A stretch of 64,000 nt of DNA from Anabaena lutea FACHB-196 (GCF_014698305.1 NZ_JACJST010000013.1:1-64000); one strand, 5' to 3'. Shown: positions 10,956 to 22,035, counted from the stretch's first letter. Made by a program: numbers and translations. Notes: generated by a model not told the origin, from the letters alone.

Positions 10956-11690
10956 TCAATCGCAATTATGTTGAGGTGAATTGTCTAGTAAGCGTGCATA
11001 TTGATTTCTGATTACTTGATAACACTCACAGGAACTCTCCTCTAAGGCTTCTCGATTGATAATCTTAATATTACCTCGATGGTAATTAATCATGCCTGCT
11101 TTACTGAGGGTATTCGCTGCAACTGTAACACCAGACCGACGTACACCCAACATTTGAGAAATAAATTCTTGAGTTAGAGGAAATTCATTTGAATTTAGAC
11201 GGTCAGAAACTGTCAATAACCACCGAGAAAGTCGCTCTTCTAATGTATGTAGTCGGTTACAAGCAGCGCATTGTGCAACTTCAATGTAGACAGTTTTTAC
11301 ATAGCGTAATAGCAGGTCTTGAATCGCTCCTCCCCGATCAAATTCGGTTTTAATTATATCTGCATCAATTCGCAACCCATTGCCCGGAACTTGGACAATT
11401 ATATTTATATTTGTGATGTCATCTCCCAAAATTACGGGTATACCTACCATACCTTCTTGACTCACTAAACCAACTTCTACTGATGAGCCGTTGTCCATTG
11501 TGCAGAGTAGGGAAATAACAGCTGTATCAGGAAAATAGATGTATTTGATTGGTTCTTCTGCCTCGTAAATACTTTGCCCGGATGAGAGCGATACAAGTTC
11601 TAAATGTGGAGCAAGACGCTCAAAATTAGAAGTAGGCAAAGCTGCAAGCAGTTTATTCTTTGACCTTAGGGAATTATTATCTAATAACAT
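10956..11690 (-). CDS. Crp/Fnr-family transcriptional regulator
   Basis: The N-terminal cyclic-nucleotide-binding fold (about residues 20-140) contains YIYFPDTAVISLL and VGLVSQEGMVGIP, the latter replacing the cAMP-binding signature, so cAMP is probably not the ligand. The C-terminal winged HTH is FISQMLGVRRSGVTVAANTL near residue 180. The segment QCAACNRLHTLEERLSRWLL is typical of a large Crp/Fnr subgroup in cyanobacteria and rhizobia. No Fe-S cysteine pattern of FNR is seen. About 490 bp without a gene lie upstream, and a receiver gene lies downstream. Confidence 0.9.
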   Translation of the reverse strand: MLLDNNSLRSKNKLLAALPTSNFERLAPHLELVSLSSGQSIYEAEEPIKYIYFPDTAVISLLCTMDNGSSVEVGLVSQEGMVGIPVILGDDITNINIIVQVPGNGLRIDADIIKTEFDRGGAIQDLLLRYVKTVYIEVAQCAACNRLHTLEERLSRWLLTVSDRLNSNEFPLTQEFISQMLGVRRSGVTVAANTLSKAGMINYHRGNIKIINREALEESSCECYQVIRNQYARLLDNSPQHNCD

Positions 11691-12183
11691 GATAATTCTC
11701 TTTATATTTAGCTGTCTTTAGAAAAGGCAACCCCAGGCATAAAGAAAGAAAATTCATATTTAGCCCTAATGTCAAAAGATGTATTTTCTAAAGTTATCTT
11801 TTTAACGGAAACCTTTCACACCAATATATTATCTATTTTTATTAGAAATGAGCTAAATAATAAATTTATAATTGCCGAAAATATAGTTATAATTAGACAA
11901 AAATATAGCTTTAATGTCCAAAAATTTTATTTTCATTTAGTCGTTATATTGATATATTCGTTTAGCTCATGAATTATGTCTTTCTTAATGTTAACTTCCT
12001 GCTTTTGAGGCAAGAAATAGACAATTTTACTTTTACGAATTAATCAGGATTCAGATATATAAATAAGAACATTGACTACAATGTGACTTGTAACGGGTAA
12101 AACAGGCAAAAACCGTTAATATGCTCAAATAAAAATCCCCCACGTTCAAGTAAGGGATAATCAACATCTGTAATATTTTTTCT
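11691..12183. other. AT-rich intergenic region
   Basis: About 490 bp of very AT-rich DNA between two minus-strand genes. A 67-codon forward frame at 11769-11972 is biased only by AT content and is not supported. A weak stem AACGG/CCGTT lies near 12095-12118. The right part of the Crp-gene promoter must be here. Confidence 0.4.
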
Positions 12184-13227
12184 TTAGTCTTGCATTGCCA
12201 AAACTTGATCTGGTTCAGGTTTTAACAAATCATTTAATAAAGATGCCGGAGGTTGAGTATAAGGCCAAGCAAACGCATGACGGAAAGCAGCATCTTGACA
12301 AGCTTGTAACTGTGCAAAATTGATAATGTCGTAAGTCAAAAGATTTTCATACTCAAACGGTAGTCGCATATTGTGCAAACCAGCGTTATCCGTACATATC
12401 GCAATATCAACCCCGACTTCAAAACAACGGTCAAAAACTAATTTGAGTTGACGGATATCCTGTAAGGTTCCTGTTTTCAGGTAAGTTGTGGGACAAACTT
12501 CCAAACACTGTCCCCGTTTAGCTACATCTTTTAGTAATTCTGGGTAAAGTAGCGGAATTTGGATACCGTGACCAATTCGCATTAAATAGGGTAAAAGTTC
12601 TGGATAGCAACCTGCGGTAGTTTCATAAAGATGTCCTGTAGTTTTTACGCCTAGAGTTTGGGCATAATTATATAAACTAATCCATTCTGCCATGCGTTCA
12701 GCATAGTAACTATCGCCCCCCGCTACATCTATCGCACAGACATAATCTTTATTTTGGGCTGCTAAATCAACAATTGCCTTATTTACTTCATAAGGTAATC
12801 GTGAGTGCATACAGAGAATTTGGCTAGTAATAATCGGATATTCTGGTATATGGCTGGATTTGCCGACAGTATTCACAATTTCCGTCATTTTGTCAATTCT
12901 TTCAGCTTGACTCAGATGTTCAGGAGTCCGCAAATAGGGAGTGTAACGCAATTCCAGATAAGCCAAATTTTCAAATATATAAGCACCGCGAAGTAAGCGG
13001 TAGATGAAGTAAGGTAAAGTTTCCAGCGTTTGTACACTTTCAACTAAAGTGTGTAATTCTAGATATTCATCTAGGGTGTTACGGGGACGGGTATAAAAAT
13101 CTTCAAATTCTGAATATTCAGTAAAGCGAGAAATTAACTCGGTGGAATGACGCTGGAAATATCGCCATAATACACGAGGTACAACTGAACCACCTAGATG
13201 CCGATGCAATTCTGCGTATAAAGCCAT
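12184..13227 (-). CDS. Adenosine deaminase-like metallohydrolase
   Basis: Belongs to the adenosine/AMP deaminase (amidohydrolase) family, which uses Zn to deaminate purines. Visible metal and catalytic motifs are ELHRHLGG near residue 6, TGHLYETTAG (His plus catalytic Glu), RIGHGIQIP and CTDNAGLHN. In adenosine deaminases the last motif is usually TDDP; here the second Asp is Asn, a residue that contacts the purine N7 in mouse ADA, so substrate preference may differ. The length of 347 residues is normal. It is a single gene. Confidence 0.85.
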   Translation of the reverse strand: MALYAELHRHLGGSVVPRVLWRYFQRHSTELISRFTEYSEFEDFYTRPRNTLDEYLELHTLVESVQTLETLPYFIYRLLRGAYIFENLAYLELRYTPYLRTPEHLSQAERIDKMTEIVNTVGKSSHIPEYPIITSQILCMHSRLPYEVNKAIVDLAAQNKDYVCAIDVAGGDSYYAERMAEWISLYNYAQTLGVKTTGHLYETTAGCYPELLPYLMRIGHGIQIPLLYPELLKDVAKRGQCLEVCPTTYLKTGTLQDIRQLKLVFDRCFEVGVDIAICTDNAGLHNMRLPFEYENLLTYDIINFAQLQACQDAAFRHAFAWPYTQPPASLLNDLLKPEPDQVLAMQD

Positions 13228-13335
13228 AGTGGTCTTTTTTTAGAAAAATTTCATTAATCTTAACAAAAACGGTAATAAAAAAAATCTATCTCTGAAGAAG
13301 GATTATTAGTATTGGTCATTGGTTAACTAATTCAG

Positions 13336-13372
13336 GGGGTTTACAAATTACAAATTACAAATTACGAATTAT
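13336..13372. repeat. Tandem AAATTAC heptamers
   Basis: About five copies of ACAAATT/ACGAATT units lie between the GGDEF gene and the deaminase gene. They have no coding meaning. Confidence 0.7.
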
Positions 13373-13394
13373 TTCTCTTCTGCCCATCATGCTA

Positions 13395-14798
13395 TTATCG
13401 CTGTACAGAGGGGAAGAAGTATGTACAATAGCGATCGCGCCCTCGTTGTTTAGCGTCGTACAAAGCTTGATCTGCATTAGCAATTATTGTATCTGGTTTA
13501 ACTTCCAAAGTTGGTACAACAGAAGCAATTCCCAGACTGACTGTGACAATATCTTTGATATTAGACCGTTCATGAGGAATCGCTAGATCATGAATTGCTT
13601 GTTGAATTCTAGTTGCTACTTTAATCGCTCCTTCTAAATCCGTATTCGGGAGCAGTACAGTGAATTCTTCCCCACCATAACGCGCCACCAGGTCAGTAGG
13701 ACGATTTATATCTTGACGACGAATAAATTGATACAATGCTTGGGAGATTTTGAATAAACAATCATCCCCAGCTAGATGACCGTAGTAGTCGTTATAAAGT
13801 TTAAAGGCATCAAGATCCAGTAAAATTAGGGAAAGTGGTGCTTGTTCTTGTGCTAGTTTATGCCATTCCTCTTTGAGACGATTATTGAAACAGCGACGAT
13901 TAGCTACCTGAGTTAAAGCATCCAAATTTGCCAGTAATTCAAGTTGGTGATTTGCTTCTTGCAAAGCCAGTTCAGTTTGTTTCCGTGCAGTGATATCACG
14001 TATGGTAATAGCAAAACCATCAGCTAACTTTACCGCCACAAAGTGGAACCAATAAGACTGTCCTGATGGGTAGTAAAAATCCTGTTCTAGAGGTTCACCC
14101 ATCTCGACAACATCAACAAAGCGATCAAAGAGTCCTGGGTCAAGACGGTTCACGAATTTTTTTAGCACCAACTTACCGATCATCTCCTCACGGCTACGGC
14201 CAAAGGCTCTAGCGATTACCGGGTTGACAACTAAGCAACGAAAATCCTCAATATCCCCTGTTGCGGGGTCACGGACAGCTTGCATAGCGGCAATACCATC
14301 TAGTGAACTATTCAAAACGCTAGATAGGAAAGCTCTGGACTGATAAAGCACCTCTTCTGTTTGCCTACGGTTAGCAACTTCTTGTTCTAAAAGGCGTTGT
14401 TGACGTTGAATGGTTAACTGATTTTCCAGACGCGCTACTACTTCTTCGATTTGAAAAGGTTTTGTGATGTAGTCTATACCACCTGACTTAAAGGCGGTTA
14501 CTTTATCGAAAACATCATCTAAAGCACTAATAAAAATAACGGGAATATTGCGTAAATTCTCATCAGCTTTAAGAGCTTGGCAGACTTGATAGCCATCCAT
14601 TTCTGGCATTTTGATATCTAACAGGATGACATCTGGTCGCTTCACCTTCACCGTTTTCAGAGCCATTCGCCCACTGGTGACGCTGCGAACAGTGTAGCCG
14701 AGTTTAACCAGTAAATCGCTTAGTAATTGTAAATTCTCTGGAATATCATCTACTAGGAGAATGTTACCTTTGTTTTGCGGTTGAGAATCAAGATTCAT
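13395..14798 (-). CDS. Response regulator with PAS and GGDEF (diguanylate cyclase) domains
   Basis: A three-domain signalling protein of 467 residues predicted to make cyclic di-GMP when phosphorylated. The receiver has VDDIPEN and phospho-acceptor D61 in LLDIKMPEMDG. A short coiled coil follows (about 125-150), then a PAS domain (about 155-275), then the cyclase with GGEEF near residue 373. An RxxD inhibitory site (RPTD) lies five residues before GGEEF, so product inhibition is expected. It sits directly downstream of a decayed hybrid-kinase copy whose ancestral stop overlaps this start, suggesting that a kinase-regulator operon once existed here. Confidence 0.95.
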   Translation of the reverse strand: MNLDSQPQNKGNILLVDDIPENLQLLSDLLVKLGYTVRSVTSGRMALKTVKVKRPDVILLDIKMPEMDGYQVCQALKADENLRNIPVIFISALDDVFDKVTAFKSGGIDYITKPFQIEEVVARLENQLTIQRQQRLLEQEVANRRQTEEVLYQSRAFLSSVLNSSLDGIAAMQAVRDPATGDIEDFRCLVVNPVIARAFGRSREEMIGKLVLKKFVNRLDPGLFDRFVDVVEMGEPLEQDFYYPSGQSYWFHFVAVKLADGFAITIRDITARKQTELALQEANHQLELLANLDALTQVANRRCFNNRLKEEWHKLAQEQAPLSLILLDLDAFKLYNDYYGHLAGDDCLFKISQALYQFIRRQDINRPTDLVARYGGEEFTVLLPNTDLEGAIKVATRIQQAIHDLAIPHERSNIKDIVTVSLGIASVVPTLEVKPDTIIANADQALYDAKQRGRDRYCTYFFPSVQR

Positions 14799-14799
14799 T

Positions 14800-15298
14800 A
14801 GTTATTAGGGGTTCGGCTAAGTCAACAAGCTGCTCAAATTCAAATTGACGCGCAAGTTTCGCCAAGGCTTATGCTAGGCGATTTTCTGTTTCGGGAATTT
14901 CTCCTACTAGTTGCAAGACTAGGTTAGTATTGGCCTCAAGAGCAACTTCGTATAGCTGAGTAATCCATTCTTCAGACATACAGGTCAAATTTTGGGATAT
15001 AAAAGCGCTTTCTGCTGAATTATCTAATATAAGTGATCTTGTTTGGGTAAAGATATAGCTAACACCCAGATGTTTAGTTAAAGCGTCAAAAATTGTATGT
15101 TCTGCAAAGGGTTTACGCGTCAAGTGATCACAACCTGCTCAGAGAACGATGCCTTCGGCGTTCCGTAAGAGCGATCGCTTTCTCTTCTTCCAAAACACTA
15201 GCTGTGAGGGCAATTACGACTGTAGCATTGCCTTTAGTTGTGGATTTGATGTACTTAGTGGCTTCGTAATCGTCCATGACAGGCATTCTCATTTCAAA
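14800..15298 (-). pseudogene. Remnant of a hybrid histidine kinase (receiver end and C-terminal tail)
   Basis: This stretch matches the last ~170 codons of the intact kinase at 15860-18274. MRMPVMD, ALTASVLEEEKAI, RKPFAEHTIFDALTKHLGV, YEVALEANTNLV and RQFEFEQLVDLAEPL can all be read. It has lost all N-terminal domains, carries a TAA where the intact gene has Gln (FLIQSLTKL against RLA-stop-ALAKL), and has a small palindromic insert near 15140-15170 that breaks the frame. An open stretch at 14869-15123 is only part of it. It represents a truncated tandem duplicate. Confidence 0.88.
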
Positions 15299-15739
15299 TT
15301 GTGTAAAGAAAAGTAAGAGAATGAATGAACAAGTCTACGGTTGTATCGAGATCCCCCCTAGCCTTAACAAGGGGGGAACGGTCATCAAAGTCCTCCTTTT
15401 TAAGGAGGATTTAGGAGGATCTAATACCAATTTTATGTGAGGCTGCACATAATCCTCAAATCCCTTGATTAATCCATCTTTATCTGTGTTTATCTGCGTC
15501 CATCTGCGTACCTTTCTCTTTGAGACGCTGCGCGTTGGCCTTAGCCATAGCCTCGCTTTTGGCGATACGTGAAGCAAGCTACAATTATTCGTGATATTTT
15601 ATTCTAAGTAGCTTGGCACAATATAACGTTTTTAATACATCAGCACCAATTTTAAAACATCCTCTAAAATCGCCCAAAACTTTTTCATTTTTGCATGAGT
15701 GTCTCTTGCCTCTAAGGACAATTTTTAACGCCAACCTAA
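15299..15739. repeat. Repeat-filled intergenic region with MITE-like and palindromic elements
   Basis: An element at about 15350-15422 has inverted ends AGATCCCCCCTA and TTAGGAGGATCT and an internal hairpin TCCTCCTTTTTAAGGAGGA. A second dispersed palindromic repeat (GAGACGCTGCGCGTTGGCC to TTTTGGCGATACG) lies at about 15522-15576 and recurs near 20348. Frames of 80 and 63 codons here are made of these repeats and are not genes. Confidence 0.7.
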
Positions 15740-15848
15740 TTACAGCAGATTGCAGATCAATGAGGTACAGAATCAAAATTGAAACCTAGACACATTCGCC
15801 AGTTTTACTCCTGAACCGATAGCGCAGCGTCTCCTGACTCCTGCTGTA
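15740..15848. mobile_element. MITE-like dispersed repeat, copy B
   Basis: A 109-bp copy of the family at 7825. The left end is TTACAGCAGATTGCAGATC and the right end is TCCTGCTGTA. Instead of the palindrome found in copies A and C it carries GATAGCGCAGCGTCTCC. It lies 11 bp from the stop codon of the hybrid kinase. Confidence 0.8.
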
Positions 15849-15859
15849 GTTGATATTTT

Positions 15860-18274
15860 TCAATCATTGCTTATCAAAGATTCAGCCAAATCAACTAATG
15901 TTTCAAATTCAAATTGTCGAGTCAGTTTTGTTAAAGATTGAATTAAAAAAGTTTCTGTTTTCGGAATTTCTTTAACTAATTCCATAACAAGATTTGTATT
16001 CGCTTCTAAAGCAGCTTCATATAATTGATTAATCCAAGCTTGATCCATACATCTGAGACTATCAAATGTTAAAGTATTTTCTTCTATCACCTGCAAAGTT
16101 TCAGAATTATTGTCAGCAAATATATACTTTACACCCAGATGTTTAGCAAGTGCGTCAAAAATTGTATGTTCTGCAAAAGGTTTACGCAAAAAGTCATCAC
16201 AACCGGCAGAAAGCACGATCGCTTTCTCTTCTTCCAAAACACTGGCTGTGAGGGCAATTACTGCCGTAGCATTGCCTTTGGTAGTAGATTTGATATGCTT
16301 GGTGGCTTCGTAACCATCCATAACAGGCATCCTCATATCCATCCAAATTAGATGGGGTTCCCACTGATCCCAAATTGCGATCGCTTCTTGTCCGTTACTG
16401 GCTTCTTTCATCTCAAATCCCAAAGGACTGAGAAGTTTAAATAAAAGCTGTCGATTAATAGGCTTATCATCCACTGTAAGAATTTTGTAAGTAGGCTGGC
16501 CAGGAGCAAGTGCCAACACACGCTGCCGCCCTTCTGTACTATTGCTAATTGTTTCTTGACCCAATTTCGCCTGAATATAAAATTGGAAAGTTGTTCCTTT
16601 TCCTAATTCACTTTCAACGCTAATATCTCCTCCCATTAACACCACAAATTTCCGACTAATTGCTAAACCTAAACCGGTTCCTTCCTGCATTTCTCTTCCA
16701 GCTTGTGCTTGAGTAAAAGCATCAAATAACTTTGGCAGTTCCGCAGGTGCAATACCCACACCAGTATCTCGAAGACGGAAATTGAGGCTAAAAACATCCT
16801 CTGTTCCTTCATCCCCTTTTTCTACACTCAGAACAATTGATCCAGTGGGAGTAAATTTGATCGCATTACTCAGTAAATTAATTAAAACTTGCCGGAGTTT
16901 TACTTCATCGGTGCAAATATAATTGGGGACATTTTGACTACGCTCGAATATCAATTCTAAGCCGGCATCACTAGCCCGCAAATGCAACATATCTTCTAAA
17001 TCATCTAGCAAACGATAGAAGTTAAAGTCATGTATATTTAGAGTTGTTTTACCAGCTTCGATTTTCGATAAATCAAGAATATGATTAATGAGAGTGAGTA
17101 AGTAGTCACCGCTACGATAAATTATCCCGGCATTTTCATACTGGTCAGGGGGGAGATTATTAGCCCGTAACATCAATTGCGAAAACCCAATAACTGCATT
17201 TAGGGGCGATCGCAATTCATGACTCATATTGGCAATAAACGCGCTTTTGGCCTGATTGGCAGCTTCGGCTTTGGTCGCTAGTTCCTGTGCTTTAGCTTCA
17301 CTTTCTTGTAAATCTCTAGTACGTTCAAAAACTCGTTGTTCTAGCTCGGCATTGGCTGTTTTCAGATTTAACCTATATTGATGGTTTTCTGTGACAATAG
17401 CTAACATGACCATAGTAGTCACAGATATGACACCCATAAACAATTGTAATAACAAAATTGAATGATTCTTTAAAGCCGCGTCATAAAACACTCCTAAGCG
17501 ATAACCAGTGGCAACAGAAGCTAATGTAGAAATAATTACTACTAATATAGTAGTAATTTTGTTACCAAAGCGAAAAGCAGACCACAACAAAGGCGGTAAT
17601 AGTAAATATTCTAAGGGTTGTGGTTTAATAAAAGTAAAATAGCTAACTATACATAAAGTACTTATTGTTACTAATATTTCCCAGTTTCGCCAAGATTTAA
17701 CTTCTACATCAGGTATCTTTTTAGCTAAATTTAAGATAAGTGGAGCAAATAATAAAATTCCTATAGAATCACCAACCCACCAACCCAAGGAAATTTCTAA
17801 ATATTTATGCCAAGGTTCATAACCACCTAAACAAACTGTAATTGCGCCTAGTAAAGCTTGAAAAATAGTGCCAGTAAACAAACTACAAAGAGAGAAAATG
17901 ACTACATTTATAACTTGATTGAGAGGATAATTAGTTCGAGTTAATCGCAGTATTAGGGTTACAGAAATTAGTGAGCCAATAGTAGTACCAATACCGCCAA
18001 TACAAGCTAAAATTGTAGTTTTGATGCCAATAGAATTAGCTAACATTGCTCCTAAAAGAACACCGAACCAACGCGATCGCCCCCACAGCAACAAAAAGCC
18101 AATAGCAAAACCTGTAGCTGGCCAAACAGGAGTACCAAAAGCAGGAACAGGCATTTTTTTCAATACCAGCCAAGAGACAATATAGTAGCTCAGAGCAATA
18201 ATTAATACATCAAACCACCAGCGGGGATTTTGGTAGTCAACACCGAGGGGATCAAAAATGCGGATTTTTTTCAT
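15860..18274 (-). CDS. MASE1-domain hybrid sensor histidine kinase
   Basis: A membrane-bound hybrid kinase of about 804 residues. The N-terminal ~300 residues form a MASE1 sensor with about eight membrane segments (PVWPATGFAIGFLLLWGRSR). A coiled coil follows, then HisKA (ANMSHELRSPLNAVIGFS) and HATPase (DTGVGIAPAELPKLFDAF, GTGLGLAISRKF). A receiver has WMDMRMPVMDGYEAT and the Lys of FLRKPF. A helical C-terminal tail resembles an Hpt domain but shows no obvious phospho-His. A longer frame to 18322 starts inside a repeat (FPIPCSLLF), so the ATG at 18274 (MKKIRIFDP) is preferred. Its 3' part was duplicated into the remnant at 14800. Confidence 0.93.
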   Translation of the reverse strand: MKKIRIFDPLGVDYQNPRWWFDVLIIALSYYIVSWLVLKKMPVPAFGTPVWPATGFAIGFLLLWGRSRWFGVLLGAMLANSIGIKTTILACIGGIGTTIGSLISVTLILRLTRTNYPLNQVINVVIFSLCSLFTGTIFQALLGAITVCLGGYEPWHKYLEISLGWWVGDSIGILLFAPLILNLAKKIPDVEVKSWRNWEILVTISTLCIVSYFTFIKPQPLEYLLLPPLLWSAFRFGNKITTILVVIISTLASVATGYRLGVFYDAALKNHSILLLQLFMGVISVTTMVMLAIVTENHQYRLNLKTANAELEQRVFERTRDLQESEAKAQELATKAEAANQAKSAFIANMSHELRSPLNAVIGFSQLMLRANNLPPDQYENAGIIYRSGDYLLTLINHILDLSKIEAGKTTLNIHDFNFYRLLDDLEDMLHLRASDAGLELIFERSQNVPNYICTDEVKLRQVLINLLSNAIKFTPTGSIVLSVEKGDEGTEDVFSLNFRLRDTGVGIAPAELPKLFDAFTQAQAGREMQEGTGLGLAISRKFVVLMGGDISVESELGKGTTFQFYIQAKLGQETISNSTEGRQRVLALAPGQPTYKILTVDDKPINRQLLFKLLSPLGFEMKEASNGQEAIAIWDQWEPHLIWMDMRMPVMDGYEATKHIKSTTKGNATAVIALTASVLEEEKAIVLSAGCDDFLRKPFAEHTIFDALAKHLGVKYIFADNNSETLQVIEENTLTFDSLRCMDQAWINQLYEAALEANTNLVMELVKEIPKTETFLIQSLTKLTRQFEFETLVDLAESLISND

Positions 18275-18373
18275 AAACAATAGGGAACAGGGAATAGGAA
18301 ATAGATTTTGCTTTCTTGACAAAAGATCAAGAATCTGTTAATAATTGTAATTTGTGGAAACTTTACCCTTTAA

Positions 18374-19726
<1,353 letters not shown>

Positions 19727-19739
19727 CGCTAGTCATCGG

Positions 19740-19767
19740 TCAACTCACAACTCACAACTCACAATTA
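19740..19767. repeat. Tandem CAACTCA heptamers in the purA-rplY gap
   Basis: About four units of the heptamer CTCACAA lie immediately before the rplY start codon and leave no room for a normal Shine-Dalgarno sequence. Confidence 0.75.
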
Positions 19768-19769
19768 CT

Positions 19770-20066
19770 ATGGCCATTACAGTCGAATCTCAAAAGCGCC
19801 CAGAAGGCAGCAAGCCCAACGCTTTGCGCCGTTCAGGGTTAATACCTGCAAATTTGTACGGTCACAAAGGTGCTGAATCAATTTCTCTAGTAGTTAATGC
19901 TAAAGTCGTTGAACGCCTGCTCAAACAAGCTATTCCTAATAAGACAGAAATTCAACTTGATATTCCTGAACTGGAGTGGAGTGGTAAAACCGTGCTTCGT
20001 GAAGTTCAGATTCACCCCGCTAAAGGTACAACCTACCACCTAAGTTTTTTTGCTGCTAAAAACTAA
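19770..20066 (+). CDS. rplY: 50S ribosomal protein L25
   Basis: A short-form L25 (98 residues) that binds 5S rRNA. The start of the fold, [22 protein letters not shown], is typical. It lacks the C-terminal CTC/TL5 domain. The ATG at 19770 gives the natural N-terminus [10 protein letters not shown]. The longer frame from 19719 would translate the tandem repeat CTCACAA and is rejected. A rho-independent terminator follows at 20121. Confidence 0.93.
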   Translation: MAITVESQKRPEGSKPNALRRSGLIPANLYGHKGAESISLVVNAKVVERLLKQAIPNKTEIQLDIPELEWSGKTVLREVQIHPAKGTTYHLSFFAAKN

Positions 20067-20120
20067 AACAAGTGTAAATTTTTTATTTCCTATCACTTGA
20101 AGTTTGTAATAATTACTGAT

Positions 20121-20150
20121 AAAACCAGGGGTTTAATCCTGGTTTTTTTT
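20121..20150 (+). terminator. Rho-independent terminator after rplY
   Basis: AAAACCAGG (20121-20129) pairs with CCTGGTTTT (20138-20146) around an 8-nt loop, and the run of T continues to 20150. It is well placed to end the purA-rplY transcript. Confidence 0.9.
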
Positions 20151-20194
20151 GTTAAGCGCGTTAATATCTGAGCCAAGTATGGCCACAGCGGATA

Positions 20195-20307
20195 ATATTA
20201 TGTCCGGTTAAATACTTATCATTTAGACTGACCGAAGAGGACGCGGAGACAGGGAGACGCGGTGACGCGGAGATTTTTTTTGATAAGTGATTAGGCGGAC
20301 ATGATAT
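20195..20307. mobile_element. MITE-like element with about 26-bp inverted ends around a tandem repeat
   Basis: The left end is ATATTATGTCCGGTTAAATA-CTTATC. The right end, read in reverse complement, is ATATCATGTCCGCCTAATCA-CTTATC. Between them is a GACGCGGAG-type short tandem repeat. A decayed relative of the left half lies at about 28124-28150, again next to GACGCGG repeats. Confidence 0.6.
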
Positions 20308-20344
20308 AACTATGTGCGTTTAGCTGAGTACTCTTCTCTTCTCC

Positions 20345-20415
20345 TGTCGGAGACGCTGCGCGAACGAGACGGTGCGCGTTAGCCATAGCCGAGCTTTTGG
20401 CGATACGAGAAGCCA
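20345..20415. repeat. Dispersed palindromic repeat (GAGACGCTGCGCG family)
   Basis: A GC-rich block with GAGACGCTGCGCGAACGAG, then GCGTTAGCCATAGCCGAGC and TTTTGGCGATACG. The same modules occur at 15522-15576 and, in part, at 22060-22106 and 52871-52898. It lies in the leader of the kinase fusion gene and could form strong RNA structure. Confidence 0.65.
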
Positions 20416-20457
20416 CCCGATGGGTGTCTATATCTGCGGTTAAAAATCCTAAAAACT

Positions 20458-22002
20458 ATGACACAAACAACTCTTCCCGCATTAATTGAGCAAATGTTAC
20501 AGCCAGGATTTTATCCCCATGCGGTGACAGAACCAATTCAACTAATTCAAACTCATGTTTCTTATGTATTGCTAACGGGCGATTATGTTTATAAACTCAA
20601 AAAACCTGTAAATTTTGGTTTTTTAGACTTCTCTACTAGAGAAAAACGCCAGCATTTTTGTCAGGAAGAGTTCCGTTTAAATCAGCGGGGACCAGGTGAA
20701 TTGTACCTGGAAGTTTTACCCATAACTTTAGCAGGAGAACAATATCATTTAGATGGAACAGGAGAAACTGTAGAATATACAGTAAAAATGCGCCAGTTTC
20801 CTCAAGAGTCTCTATTTAGCGAACTTTTTGCCGAGGGTAAGTTAAATGACAGTAACTTAGAAAATTTGGGACGAGTGGTAGCTGAATATCACGCTAAGGC
20901 AGAGAGTAATGATTATATTCGCAGCTTTGGAGAAGTGCCAAAAGTGCGGTTAGCGATTGATGAGAATTACGGACAAACTGAAAAGTATATTGGTAGACCT
21001 CAGACACAAGAACAGTTTGAGCAAACAAAAAAATATACAGATAACTTTTTTGCTCAATATCCAGAATTATTTACCAGTAGAATTGCCAATAACTACATTC
21101 GTGAATGTCACGGAGATTTACACCTCAGAAATATTGCTCTGTGGAATGACAAAATACTGTTGTTCGACTGCATTGAGTTTAATGAGCCGTTCCGCTTTGT
21201 TGATGTTATGTATGATGTGGCGTTTACGGTGATGGATATTGAAGCACGAGGCCGTAAAGACTTGGGAAATGCCTTCTTAAATGCTTATGTAGAGCAAACT
21301 GGAGATTGGGAAGGTTTGCAGGTGTTACCTTTGTATTTAAGTCGTCAAGCTTATGTCAGGGCTAAGGTGACTTCGTTTTTATTAGATGATCCCAGTGTAC
21401 CTGCGACTGTGAAGGATGAAGCTGCAAACACAGCATCTGCATATTATCGCCAAGCTTGGGAATATACTAAACCCAAACAAGGACAACTGATTTTGATGTC
21501 GGGTTTGTCAGGTTCTGGTAAAAGTACCACAGCTAGATATTTGGCACGGAAATTGGGAGCAGTTCACTTGCGTTCTGATGCGGTGCGGAAACATTTGGCG
21601 GGAATTCAGCTGCTAGAACGTGGTGGTGATGAAATCTATACACCTGAGATGACACAGAAGACTTATGAACGGTTGTTGACATTGGGAATTACACTGGCTA
21701 ATCAAGGCTGGACTGTGATTTTAGATGCCAAGTATGATCGTCAGCATTTACGCCAAGATGCGATAGCTCAAGCACAACAACATCAATTACCTCTACAGAT
21801 TATCCAATGTAAAGCACCCCTGGAAGTACTCCAAGAGCGTCTTGTTAAGCGTACTGGTGATATTGCTGATGCTACAGCTGATTTGTTGGGTTCTCAACTT
21901 AACCAAGCTGAACCTTTTACAGAAAAAGAGCAAGCATATATTAAAATTTTGGATACAACTCAACCACTAGAGGCACAATTACAAACATTAATTTCTGAAT
22001 AG
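20458..22002 (+). CDS. Fusion of aminoglycoside phosphotransferase-like domain and P-loop kinase
   Basis: A 514-residue protein with two parts. Residues 1-335 resemble the aminoglycoside phosphotransferase/choline kinase fold (COG2187 type); the catalytic loop is RECHGDLHLRNI and the metal site DCIEFNEPFRFVDV. Residues 345-514 are a small P-loop kinase (COG0645 type) with GLSGSGKST near residue 348. Such fusions are common in bacteria and their substrates are unknown. It is not clearly part of an operon. The upstream leader contains two dispersed repeats. Confidence 0.85.
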   Translation: MTQTTLPALIEQMLQPGFYPHAVTEPIQLIQTHVSYVLLTGDYVYKLKKPVNFGFLDFSTREKRQHFCQEEFRLNQRGPGELYLEVLPITLAGEQYHLDGTGETVEYTVKMRQFPQESLFSELFAEGKLNDSNLENLGRVVAEYHAKAESNDYIRSFGEVPKVRLAIDENYGQTEKYIGRPQTQEQFEQTKKYTDNFFAQYPELFTSRIANNYIRECHGDLHLRNIALWNDKILLFDCIEFNEPFRFVDVMYDVAFTVMDIEARGRKDLGNAFLNAYVEQTGDWEGLQVLPLYLSRQAYVRAKVTSFLLDDPSVPATVKDEAANTASAYYRQAWEYTKPKQGQLILMSGLSGSGKSTTARYLARKLGAVHLRSDAVRKHLAGIQLLERGGDEIYTPEMTQKTYERLLTLGITLANQGWTVILDAKYDRQHLRQDAIAQAQQHQLPLQIIQCKAPLEVLQERLVKRTGDIADATADLLGSQLNQAEPFTEKEQAYIKILDTTQPLEAQLQTLISE

Positions 22003-22035
22003 TTTTTTAAACCAAATTGGGATAAGTTACCTTAT

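Noticed and set aside
11769-11972. 67-codon forward frame
   Set aside because: Very AT-rich, Phe/Ile/Asn-biased and lacking a ribosome binding site.
14869-15123. 84-residue protein as a separate gene
   Set aside because: It is a fragment of the decayed hybrid kinase, bounded by an internal stop and a disrupted frame.
15335-15776. Two minus-strand frames of 80 and 63 codons
   Set aside because: They are composed of dispersed palindromic and MITE-like repeats.
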